From an uncultured Bacteroidia bacterium (lineage in GTDB: Bacteria; Bacteroidota; Bacteroidia; Bacteroidales; UBA932), in the NCBI GenBank assembly GCA_902768985.1, contig CACXNA010000002.1, forward strand, positions 124,001 through 188,000: a stretch of DNA of 64,000 bases. Direction: 5' to 3'. Below are positions 5,674-13,644 of the stretch, piece after piece. A model generated the notes under the pieces. It saw only the letters and a list, made by a program, of their open reading frames with translations. It was not told the origin of the DNA and did not search any database. The translations under genes and the position numbers were made by a program. Numbering within the stretch: position 1 is the first letter of the stretch; each line of letters opens with the position of its first letter.

Positions 5674-8335
5674 TGCATTCTACGGTCAGGGGTACAGACA
5701 GGGAAATGACGCCTTCCATCTCGCGGACCAGCATTTCGCGCACAGGCGCGACTTCTTCCTGCGGGACCTCGAGCAGCAGTTCGTCGTGGATCTGGAGGAC
5801 CATCCGGGCGCGGTAGCCGCCTTCGCGCAGGCACCGGTCCACGGCGGTCATCGCCAGTTTGATGATGTCGGCCGCCGTGCCCTGGATGGGGGCGTTGACG
5901 GCGTTGCGTTCGGCCAGGGCGCGGACCGCGGCGTTGCCGGCGGCGATGTCCGCGATGTAGCGGCGACGGCCGAAGAGCGTCTCCACATAGCCGCGTTCGC
6001 GCGCCTGCGCGACGGTGGCGTCGATGAAGCCGCGGATGGAGGGGAAGGACGCGAAGTAGTCGTCGATGATCTGCTTCGCCTCGCTCCGGGAGCAGCGCAG
6101 CCGTTCGGCGAGGCCGAAGGAGGAAATGCCGTACATGATGCCGAAGTTCGCCGTCTTAGCGATGCGGCGCTGGTCGGCAGTCACCTCCCCGATGGGGATG
6201 TGGTAAATTTTCGCGGCCGTGGCCGCGTGCACGTCCTGCCCCTGCCGGAACGCCTCCACGAGGTGGGCGTCCCCGCACAGGTGCGCCATCAGGCGCAGCT
6301 CGATCTGCGAGTAGTCCGCCGACATCATCACCCAGCCCGGTTCACCCGGCACGAAGGCCTTGCGGATCTCGCGGCCTTCTTCGGTGCGGATGGGGATATT
6401 CTGGAGGTTCGGGTTCGAGGAGGACAGGCGGCCGGTGGCGGTCAGGGCCTGGTTGAAGGTCGTATGCACCCGGCCGTCGGCCGGGGAGATGTAGCCCCCG
6501 AAGGGCTCGATGTAGGTCGACAGGAGCTTCCGCAGGCCGCGGTAGTCCAGGATGGCGTCGATGATGGGGCTGCGGTCCGCGAGGTGCGAGAGGGTCTGCT
6601 CGTCCGTGGGCCAGTTGCCGGATTTGGGCTTCTTCGCCTTCGGATCCAGCTGGAGTTTCTCGTAGAGCAGCACGCCGATCTGCTTGGGCGACAGGATGTT
6701 GAGCGTCGGATCGTCAGCCCGCTGGCGGATTTCCGCTTCGCGCTCGGTCATCTTGCGGCGCAGGCCGTCGGCGAAGTCGCGCAGCGATCCCAGGTCCACC
6801 TTGACGCCCGTGCGCTCCATGCGCGCGAGCACGCCGATGAGCGGCTCTTCGATCTCGTCGTAAAGGCGCGTCATGCCTTCGGTGGCGGCCATTTCGCGCA
6901 GCAGGCAGTCCGACAGGCGCAGGATGGCGGCCGTTTCGAGGAGACGGTCCGGGCCGGTCTCTTCCGGGACTTCGTCGAAGAGCGAGCCGGTCTCCTGCGG
7001 CGCGGCGGATTCCAGCTCGACGCCGAGGTAGGCGCGCGCCAGCACGTCCAGCTTGTGGCTGCGCTCGGGGCCGAGGAGGTAGTGCATGAGTTCGATGTCC
7101 TCGAGACGTCCCGCCAGCGTGATGCCGGCATCCGCAAACGTCTTCATTTGCCCCTTCAGGTCAATACCCACCTTCGTCACAGCGGCATCCTCCAACAACT
7201 CTTTGAATTCTGCAAAGCTGCCTTCTGCCACCCCCGCCTCGCATCCCACGAACAACTTCTCACCCTGCAGGTTAATGGATATTTTGTTTCCTTGTATCTC
7301 TTTGACTTCCAATCGCCGCAGTGGCAGCGGGCAACTACCCCCGGAAATGTCCTGCTGCGCAGGACCCCACCGCTGCGCTTCGCTTGCGGTCCCCCCTCTT
7401 ACGATGCCGAGGGTAGCACGGTTTCCGGGGGCAGTTCCCGCTGCCGACATTGCGGCGTTGTCAGCGATAGCTACTTTTTTAATTAATCGTTTCAGGGAGG
7501 GCATTTCGTAGTGGTCGAGGAGGGCGTTCAGCTCGGGGGTCTCGACGGTGTCGAAGACGAGCTGGTCGGCCGTCACGTCGAGCGGAATGTCCGTCTTGAT
7601 CGTCACCAGGCGCTTGGACAGCGCGATGTGGCCCTCCGCCGCGCGGAACTGCTCCTGCTGCCGCGCCGTCAGCTCGTCGAGGTGCGCGTAGATCCCCTCC
7701 ACGCTCCCGTACTTGCCCAGCAGCTTGGCCGCGCCGACCGGTCCTACGCCCTGCACGCCGGGCACGTTGTCCGACGCGTCGCCGCAGATCGCGAGGATGT
7801 CAATGACCTGCGCGGGCGAAGCGATTTTCCATTTGTCGCAGACCTCTGCGACGCCCAGCAGCTCGTTCTCTCCCCCACCCTTGCCCGGCTTCACCTGCAG
7901 GATGTGCGGCGTGATCAGCTGGCCGTAATCCTTGTCGGGCGTGACCATGAAGACCTCGAAGCCCTCGGCCTCGAAACGCTTCGCGGCGGAGCCGATCACA
8001 TCGTCCGCCTCGAAGCCCGGCAGCATCAGCACCGGGATGTCCAGCGCCTCCACGATACGCGTCAGCGGCTCCAGCGCCTCCACCACCAGCGCGGGCGTCT
8101 CGCCGCGGTTGGCTTTGTATTCCGGGTACAGTTCGTTCCGGAAAGTGCCCCCCGGAGGGTCAAAGCTGACCGCGATGTGCGTCGGGCGCTCGCGATCGAT
8201 CAACTCGAGCAGATACTTCGTGAAACCGAACAGGATAGAGGTATCCACCCCCTTGGAATTGACCATGGGCCGGCCCAGGAAGGCATAATACATCTTGAAG
8301 ACGAGCGCGTGGCCGTCGATGAGGAAAAGTTTCAT
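5642..8335 (-). CDS. polA: DNA polymerase I
   Basis: 897-residue DNA polymerase I for Okazaki-fragment maturation and repair. The N-terminal 5' nuclease domain covers residues ~1-290. The C-terminal polymerase domain is intact: motif A SADYSQIELR (~668), motif B RRIAKTANFGIMYG (~720), motif C QIHDELLLEV (~845). The region between looks like a degenerate 3'-5' exonuclease: it is shortened and I cannot find the DxE, D and D metal ligands of the active enzyme. At residues ~293-341, at the domain junction, lies a 48-codon in-frame segment encoded by a large palindrome (7314-7457). A near-consensus -7 box lies 5 bases before the ATG. Confidence 0.95.
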   Translation of the reverse strand: MKLFLIDGHALVFKMYYAFLGRPMVNSKGVDTSILFGFTKYLLELIDRERPTHIAVSFDPPGGTFRNELYPEYKANRGETPALVVEALEPLTRIVEALDIPVLMLPGFEADDVIGSAAKRFEAEGFEVFMVTPDKDYGQLITPHILQVKPGKGGGENELLGVAEVCDKWKIASPAQVIDILAICGDASDNVPGVQGVGPVGAAKLLGKYGSVEGIYAHLDELTARQQEQFRAAEGHIALSKRLVTIKTDIPLDVTADQLVFDTVETPELNALLDHYEMPSLKRLIKKVAIADNAAMSAAGTAPGNRATLGIVRGGTASEAQRWGPAQQDISGGSCPLPLRRLEVKEIQGNKISINLQGEKLFVGCEAGVAEGSFAEFKELLEDAAVTKVGIDLKGQMKTFADAGITLAGRLEDIELMHYLLGPERSHKLDVLARAYLGVELESAAPQETGSLFDEVPEETGPDRLLETAAILRLSDCLLREMAATEGMTRLYDEIEEPLIGVLARMERTGVKVDLGSLRDFADGLRRKMTEREAEIRQRADDPTLNILSPKQIGVLLYEKLQLDPKAKKPKSGNWPTDEQTLSHLADRSPIIDAILDYRGLRKLLSTYIEPFGGYISPADGRVHTTFNQALTATGRLSSSNPNLQNIPIRTEEGREIRKAFVPGEPGWVMMSADYSQIELRLMAHLCGDAHLVEAFRQGQDVHAATAAKIYHIPIGEVTADQRRIAKTANFGIMYGISSFGLAERLRCSRSEAKQIIDDYFASFPSIRGFIDATVAQARERGYVETLFGRRRYIADIAAGNAAVRALAERNAVNAPIQGTAADIIKLAMTAVDRCLREGGYRARMVLQIHDELLLEVPQEEVAPVREMLVREMEGVISLSVPLTVECNDGKTWLEAH
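7314..7457. repeat. Palindromic element inserted in frame in polA
   Basis: Arms of ~35-37 bases at 7314-7348 and 7421-7457 are inverted copies with few differences and a 2-3 base indel. Both contain GGCAGCGGG and CCCCCGGAAA in the same order when one is read as reverse complement. Inside are further hairpins: GTCCTGC (7349-7355) with GCAGGAC (7359-7365), and ACCGC (7369-7373) with GCGGT (7386-7390). The 144 bases are 48 codons without a stop in the polA frame. Confidence 0.8.
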
Positions 8336-8339
8336 AAAG

Positions 8340-8347
8340 CAAAGATG
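8340..8347 (-). promoter_or_regulatory. Near-consensus -7 box for polA
   Basis: CAAAGATG on plus reads CATCTTTG on minus, one base off TAnnTTTG, and ends 5 bases before the polA ATG. A leaderless transcript is predicted. Confidence 0.4.
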
Positions 8348-8448
8348 AAACTTTTTTCGGAAAGTTTCAAATTTAAAGAGAACAGTAATTTTTGAGCATT
8401 ATATACCTCTTTTTAAGTCATAACTGAACAACGATACATATTATTTAT

Positions 8449-8456
8449 TACATTTG
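8449..8456 (+). promoter_or_regulatory. -7 box for susC1
   Basis: TACATTTG, 87 bases before the ATG at 8536. The surrounding bases (TACATTTGA, then GTGTGTATTA) resemble those before the second susC (TACATTTGA, then AGTGTGCATTA). No clear -33 TTTG is seen. Confidence 0.5.
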
Positions 8457-8535
8457 ATGGTGTGTATTATTGGATTTAATGTATCCTAACCAATATTTAT
8501 TACTTTTTTTATTAACCAAAAATCAATCCAAACAA

Positions 8536-11500
8536 ATGCTTAAAAAACTGCTCAGAGTAGCTAGTATCTTCATGATGCTCAGCGCTTTATGGGGTGGTCT
8601 CGTGACCTTTGCCCAGAGTACTGCCATTCTTGGAAAGGTAGTGGATGCCAGCGGTGAACCGGTCATCGGCGCGGCCGTGATGGTTCCCGGCACCACGAAT
8701 GGCGCCACCACCGACCTCGATGGCAACTTCTCCCTCCGTGTCGCTCCCGGCACTACGCTGGAAGTTTCCTGCATCGGTTACACCACCCGTCGCGTGGCGG
8801 CCGCCAACGGCATGACGGTCACGCTCCAGGATGACACCGAGATGCTCGAGGAGACCGTCGTCATCGGTTACGGTGTTCAGAGAAAGTCCGACCTCACCGG
8901 CGCTGTCGCTTCCGTGCGGGAGGATGACCTCAAGAACCGTTCGACGTCCGATGCCGCTGCCGCCCTCCAGGGCAAGGTGGCCGGTGTCCAGATCATCTCC
9001 AACTCCGGTGCTCCGGGAAGCGGCGCTGAGATCAACGTCCGTGGTGTTTCCTCCAACAGTGGCAACATCGGACCGCTCATCATCGTCGACGGCCTCAAGG
9101 TCAAGAGCATCCAGTATCTCGATCCTGCCCTGATCGAATCCATGGAGGTCCTCAAGGATGCGGCTTCCGCTGCCATCTACGGTGCAGAAGCCGGTAACGG
9201 TGTGGTCCTCATCACCACGAAGCAGGGCGGAAAAGGAACCGCCTCCATTACTTATTCCGGCAAATTCATCAATCAGTCGCTTGCGCACAAGCCTGAGATG
9301 CTGAACGCCCAGCAGTTTATCGACTACAAAGGCCTGCAGGGCTACGCTATTCAGGAACAGCTCCAGAATGCCAATTACAATGGCACCGATACGGACTGGT
9401 TCAATGAATACTTCAACCCGTCCTGGAGCACCCAGCACTCCCTCACCCTCCAAGGCGGCAACGATCTGGGTCACTATTTCGCAGCGCTCAACTATGTCAA
9501 CCAGGATGGTATCATCAAGGGTGACAAGGATCTTTACAAGAGACTCTCCGCACAGTTGAACGCCGATTACAACCTCACCAACTGGCTCCAGGTCGGCAAC
9601 AACATCTCGCTCGAAAAATGGTCGACCAAGTCTGTTTCCCAGCAGGGCTATGGCTCCGCCTTCGAGTCCCTCATGACGATTGACCCTTGCACACCTGTGT
9701 ACTGGACCGATCCCAGCCAGTTCAACCAGGACTACAGGAATAAATACAATGCAGTGCAGGCCGGGGCATCCGAGTACCCGTACACCTTCCTCCGTGACGA
9801 GAACGGCTGGTTCGCCACCTCCGCCATCGACGAGACCCGCGGCGGCAGCCCGTTCGTCCAGCGCGACGCCACCGACGGCTCCAGCGAAGGCATCAATGTC
9901 AACGGTGTCCTCTATGCGAACCTCAAGCCGGTCAAGGGCCTGGTGATCACCAGCCGCTTCGGTTTCCGCATCACCCAGAGCAACACGCACAGCTATCAGG
10001 CTCCTTATTTCTCCAATGGTAAAGCGGATGTCAAGACATACACCCTTCGGGCTGTTGCCAATACGGGCGTCTACTATCAGTGGGAGAACTTTGCCAACTA
10101 CAACAAGACCTTCGCCGGCAAGCACAACCTGAATGTGATGGCCGGTATGTCCTTCATCAAGAACAAATCGGATAATGTAAGCGGCACCGCCACCGGTTCC
10201 GACATCCTGAAGGGTTACGATCCGAACTTCCGTTATCTGGACTATGTGAAGGATGATGCGACCAGGAAATTCAGCAACTCTCCTTCCGAGTCCGCCAGCC
10301 TTTCCTACTTCGCCCGTCTGGGTTACACCTATGACAACCGTTACAGCATCCAGGCGAACTTCCGTGCCGATGCCTTCGACTCTTCGAAACTCTCCGCCAA
10401 GAACCGCTGGGGTTACTTCCCCTCCGTGTCCGCAGGTTGGACGATCAGCAACGAGCGTTGGTTCAAGGATGCCATCTCCCCCAGCACCGTTTCCTTCTTG
10501 AAAGTGCGCGCATCCTGGGGTATCAACGGTAACATCAACGTGCTGAGCGGATATCCTTACTCCACCTCCATCTCGCTCAACAGCCAGTGGTATCAGTATC
10601 ATGTCGACCAGACCGGTAACGTGTATGGATCCGCCCCTGACGGACTTGCCAACCCGAACCTCACCTGGGAGACTTCCAACCAGGTTGACGCCGGTTTGGA
10701 CGCACGTTTCCTCAGCAACAGGCTGACGCTCGGCTTGGACTGGTACCGCAAGGAAACCCGGGATCTGCTTGTGTCTTATTCCCCTACTCCGGAATATGGC
10801 GTGTCCAGCTATACCAGCAATGCCGGTAATGTCCTCAATACCGGTATTGAGGCTGAACTCGGCTGGAAGGACACCATCGGTGACTTCAGCTACAGCATCA
10901 ACGCCAACTTCTCCTATCTGAAGAACCGGGTCACCTACCTGCTCCCGTCTCTTCCGAGAATCACGCAGAGCCCGGCCTCGGGCAGTAACTATCCGACCGA
11001 AACGGTATTCGAAGTCGGACAGCCTATCTGGTATATCCGCGGTTATATCTATGACGGCGTCAAAGAGGACGGCACCCCCAACCTCCGGGATGTCAACGGG
11101 GATGGCCAGATCAGCGATGCCGATATGACCAACATCGGTAAGGGTCTTCCTGATTTCACCTATGGTATTACCCTCAGCCTTGAATGGAAAGGCCTGGACT
11201 TCGTCATGTTCGGTTCCGGCCAGGGTGGCTGCGAGATCCTGAATACGCTCTACCGTGCCGGCTATCACAACTCCCTCCGTTACTTCTATCTGAATTCCAG
11301 GACCGATGCGAACCCGAACGGCAAGTTCCCTGAACCCGCAAAGGTGTCGGGCGACATGAATTACTGGGGTTCCACCGCTGCCATCTTCAGCGGCGCGTTC
11401 TTCAAGATCAAGCAGGTTCAGCTCGGTTACACGCTTCCTCAGCAGTGGACAAAGAAGGTGCTCATGAAGCAGCTTCGCATGTTCGTTTCTCTTGATGATT

Positions 11501-11634
11501 TCTTCACCTTCACCAACTATCCGGGTATGGATCCTGAGACGGCCACTTCCGGTCAGGCCTCCGGCCGCGGTGTGGATATCGGTGCCTATCCTAGCATGCG
11601 TAAAGTTATGCTTGGTGTAAATGTTTCTTTCTAA
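8536..11634 (+). CDS. SusC/RagA TonB-linked outer-membrane protein (type A, copy 1)
   Basis: 1032-residue TonB-dependent outer-membrane transporter. Signal peptide 1-27 ends in TFAQ. Residues ~30-105 are a carboxypeptidase-like regulatory beta-sandwich (GKVVDASGEPVIGAAV, TTDLDGNFSLRV). A TonB-box-like ETVVIGYG follows at 106-113, then a plug domain (GVQIISNSGAPGSG, VLKDAASAAIYGAEAGNGVV) and a long 22-strand-type barrel ending in an aromatic residue. It partners the lipoprotein encoded next. The start is the ATG giving MLKKLLRVASIFMMLSALWG, matching the other three copies; an upstream in-frame ATG at 8470 adds a non-signal extension. The plug (KSDLTGAVASV, NRSTSDAAAALQGK) is closest to that of the third copy. 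Substrate unknown. Confidence 0.96.
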   Translation: MLKKLLRVASIFMMLSALWGGLVTFAQSTAILGKVVDASGEPVIGAAVMVPGTTNGATTDLDGNFSLRVAPGTTLEVSCIGYTTRRVAAANGMTVTLQDDTEMLEETVVIGYGVQRKSDLTGAVASVREDDLKNRSTSDAAAALQGKVAGVQIISNSGAPGSGAEINVRGVSSNSGNIGPLIIVDGLKVKSIQYLDPALIESMEVLKDAASAAIYGAEAGNGVVLITTKQGGKGTASITYSGKFINQSLAHKPEMLNAQQFIDYKGLQGYAIQEQLQNANYNGTDTDWFNEYFNPSWSTQHSLTLQGGNDLGHYFAALNYVNQDGIIKGDKDLYKRLSAQLNADYNLTNWLQVGNNISLEKWSTKSVSQQGYGSAFESLMTIDPCTPVYWTDPSQFNQDYRNKYNAVQAGASEYPYTFLRDENGWFATSAIDETRGGSPFVQRDATDGSSEGINVNGVLYANLKPVKGLVITSRFGFRITQSNTHSYQAPYFSNGKADVKTYTLRAVANTGVYYQWENFANYNKTFAGKHNLNVMAGMSFIKNKSDNVSGTATGSDILKGYDPNFRYLDYVKDDATRKFSNSPSESASLSYFARLGYTYDNRYSIQANFRADAFDSSKLSAKNRWGYFPSVSAGWTISNERWFKDAISPSTVSFLKVRASWGINGNINVLSGYPYSTSISLNSQWYQYHVDQTGNVYGSAPDGLANPNLTWETSNQVDAGLDARFLSNRLTLGLDWYRKETRDLLVSYSPTPEYGVSSYTSNAGNVLNTGIEAELGWKDTIGDFSYSINANFSYLKNRVTYLLPSLPRITQSPASGSNYPTETVFEVGQPIWYIRGYIYDGVKEDGTPNLRDVNGDGQISDADMTNIGKGLPDFTYGITLSLEWKGLDFVMFGSGQGGCEILNTLYRAGYHNSLRYFYLNSRTDANPNGKFPEPAKVSGDMNYWGSTAAIFSGAFFKIKQVQLGYTLPQQWTKKVLMKQLRMFVSLDDFFTFTNYPGMDPETATSGQASGRGVDIGAYPSMRKVMLGVNVSF

Positions 11635-11653
11635 TTCATAGGAGACAATGATT

Positions 11654-13423
11654 ATGAAAAAATATATTTTAGCCGTTACGGCGATTTGCGCATTATTTTT
11701 CTCTGCCTGCACCAGTCAGCTGGACATCCCGCAGAAGGGTGTCGTTGCTTACGAGACCTACTACACGTCCGATGAGGCAGCTGAGGCGGCTCTGGTCAAT
11801 GTATATGCCAAGATGGTTCAGAATGTCTACGGTTCCATCGGTAACTGGAATCCGTATTTCTTCATGATGAACTACTCGGCAGACGATGTATTTGCCGCCG
11901 GTAAGAACAAAGACGACCATCTGGATGTGCGTCTTTTCAACGAGTATCGCTATGATGCATCCTATGAAATCATCAAGCGGGTGTACACCAGCATTTATCA
12001 GGCCATCTACGCCTGCAACCTCCTGATCGACAACTTCACCAAGGAAGGGGCCTATTCCAGCCCGGTGGTGGACCGCTGTGTCGCTGAGGCAAGGGTTGTC
12101 CGCGCATGGCTGCATATGACTGCGGCCCTCACCTGGCAGCGCCCGCCGCTGGTGGATCACTGCCTGACCGATGAGGATCCTACGAACGTGGAGTCCCAGA
12201 AGTTCCTGCTTGACTGGTGTATCAACGAATGCGCCCTTGCGCTTCCTAACCTGAGAGAAAGAAGCAGCAAGCTCGACAAGGACGCCACCACGTATGTGAC
12301 CAAGGGCTTCGCTCAGTTCGTTGCAGGTAAGTCTGCCGTTTTTGCCAACGAGATGGATGTCGCCCGCAAATATCTCGGCGACCTGATCGCCTCCGGCAAA
12401 TATGAACTTGTCCCGGGTGACCGCTGGTGGGAGAATTTCCATACTCCCGGCGACGGCAACGAGGAAAAGATCTTCGAGCCAAACTGGGTCTATGACTCCA
12501 ACAACTCCTCTTCGGACAACCAGTCCCGCGCCAAGTGGAATCAGAACAACACGCTCAACTGGCGTGGTAAGAACATGAATTCCTGGCCGGTCTGCCAGGC
12601 AACCACCGGTTGGAACGGCGGCGCCATCAACGGCTACTTCGCCGAGAAGTTCCTCGAGCATGACGGTAACGGTCCCCGCCGTATGGGTACCTTCTTCACG
12701 GCTGACGAATGGCTTTACGGCATTGACAGCGATGGCAACGAGATTTTTGACAAATTCCCCTGGATGCGCTGGGATTCCGACTATGTCGGCAACAACCACA
12801 CTTCCGGTCAGCTGAAGCCGGCTTCCGAATGGACGCTTGCAGACAAGAAGAAAGACCCGACGAGAGGGATGAATGCCAACGGCTTCTTCGGCCGCACCTA
12901 TTATATGAACTGGAAGTTCATGTCCCTCAACGGCATCGATGTCGTCCCCGAGGTTTCCTCCGGTGCATCCAACCAGTCCAATTCCAAGTGCGCCCGCTAC
13001 GCTGAAGCCCTCCTGCTTTATGCCGAGGCCTGCATCGGCAGCAGCGACGCCGCAAAGGGTAAAGAAGCGCTCAACCAGATTCAGCGCCGTGCAGAAGTGC
13101 CTGAGACCGAGCTCACCCTCGCCATTGTCCAGGAAGAGAAGCAGTACGAACTCTGGTTCGAAAGCTGCCGATTCCACGATGTCGTCCGCTGGGGCATCGC
13201 CGACCAGGTGTGCGGCAAGGACCTCGACCGGTATCCCGAGGCTTTCGACGGTATGTCCAAGAACAAGGAGCCGGAGCACAGATGGTACTACGTCGAGAGA
13301 AAGCCTTATGACGGTATCCCTCACCAGTTCGTCAAAGGCAAGCACGAGTATTTCCCGTTCCCGGCAGATGTCTGCATGATCAATCCTGCACTTCATCAGC
13401 TCAACGGTTGGGCGACTGAATAA
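11654..13423 (+). CDS. SusD/RagB nutrient-binding lipoprotein (copy 1)
   Basis: 589-residue SusD-like surface lipoprotein that caps the SusC barrel and binds its substrate. The lipobox is FFSAC, followed by TSQLDIPQKGVVAYETYY. SusD-typical elements are VAEARVVRAWLHMTAAL in the first third and YAEALLLYAEACIG plus LNQIQRRAEVPE in the last third, ending in the KHEYFPFPADVCMINP region. Of two ATGs (11648 and 11654), the second is preferred because an AGGAG lies nine bases upstream of it. The N-terminus and domain order resemble the third SusD. The gap from susC1 is 19 bp, followed by a terminator. Confidence 0.94.
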   Translation: MKKYILAVTAICALFFSACTSQLDIPQKGVVAYETYYTSDEAAEAALVNVYAKMVQNVYGSIGNWNPYFFMMNYSADDVFAAGKNKDDHLDVRLFNEYRYDASYEIIKRVYTSIYQAIYACNLLIDNFTKEGAYSSPVVDRCVAEARVVRAWLHMTAALTWQRPPLVDHCLTDEDPTNVESQKFLLDWCINECALALPNLRERSSKLDKDATTYVTKGFAQFVAGKSAVFANEMDVARKYLGDLIASGKYELVPGDRWWENFHTPGDGNEEKIFEPNWVYDSNNSSSDNQSRAKWNQNNTLNWRGKNMNSWPVCQATTGWNGGAINGYFAEKFLEHDGNGPRRMGTFFTADEWLYGIDSDGNEIFDKFPWMRWDSDYVGNNHTSGQLKPASEWTLADKKKDPTRGMNANGFFGRTYYMNWKFMSLNGIDVVPEVSSGASNQSNSKCARYAEALLLYAEACIGSSDAAKGKEALNQIQRRAEVPETELTLAIVQEEKQYELWFESCRFHDVVRWGIADQVCGKDLDRYPEAFDGMSKNKEPEHRWYYVERKPYDGIPHQFVKGKHEYFPFPADVCMINPALHQLNGWATE

Positions 13424-13460
13424 TAGCAGCATCCCTTTAGAAAATACCTTTTATTGGCCG

Positions 13461-13495
13461 GGCCGCGCAATTTGCGCGGCCTGCGCCGTTTTTTT
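13461..13495 (+). terminator. Rho-independent terminator after susCD1
   Basis: Stem GGCCGCGC (13461-13468) and GCGCGGCC (13474-13481) with an AATTT loop, followed after seven bases by seven T residues. Confidence 0.8.
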
Positions 13496-13561
13496 AGGTC
13501 ACGATTTGAGTATTTTATGCCGCAATTTGCGTCATCCCGAAAAACAAGTGAATAATTACAC

Positions 13562-13569
13562 TACATTTG
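13562..13569 (+). promoter_or_regulatory. -7 box for susC2
   Basis: TACATTTG, 83 bases before the ATG at 13645, in the same sequence setting as the box before susC1. An A-rich leader (TTTTAACCAAAAACCAAC) directly precedes the start codon. Confidence 0.5.
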
Positions 13570-13644
13570 AGCAGTGTGCATTACCAGATAATTACTTAAC
13601 TTCTATTTATAACCATTATTCATTTTAACCAAAAACCAACAAAA

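Noticed and set aside
8587-11712. Very long open frame antisense to susC1, and similar ones antisense to the other susC genes
   Set aside because: They mirror the strong codon bias of the sense genes, have no recognisable domains or start signals, and the sense proteins are certain.
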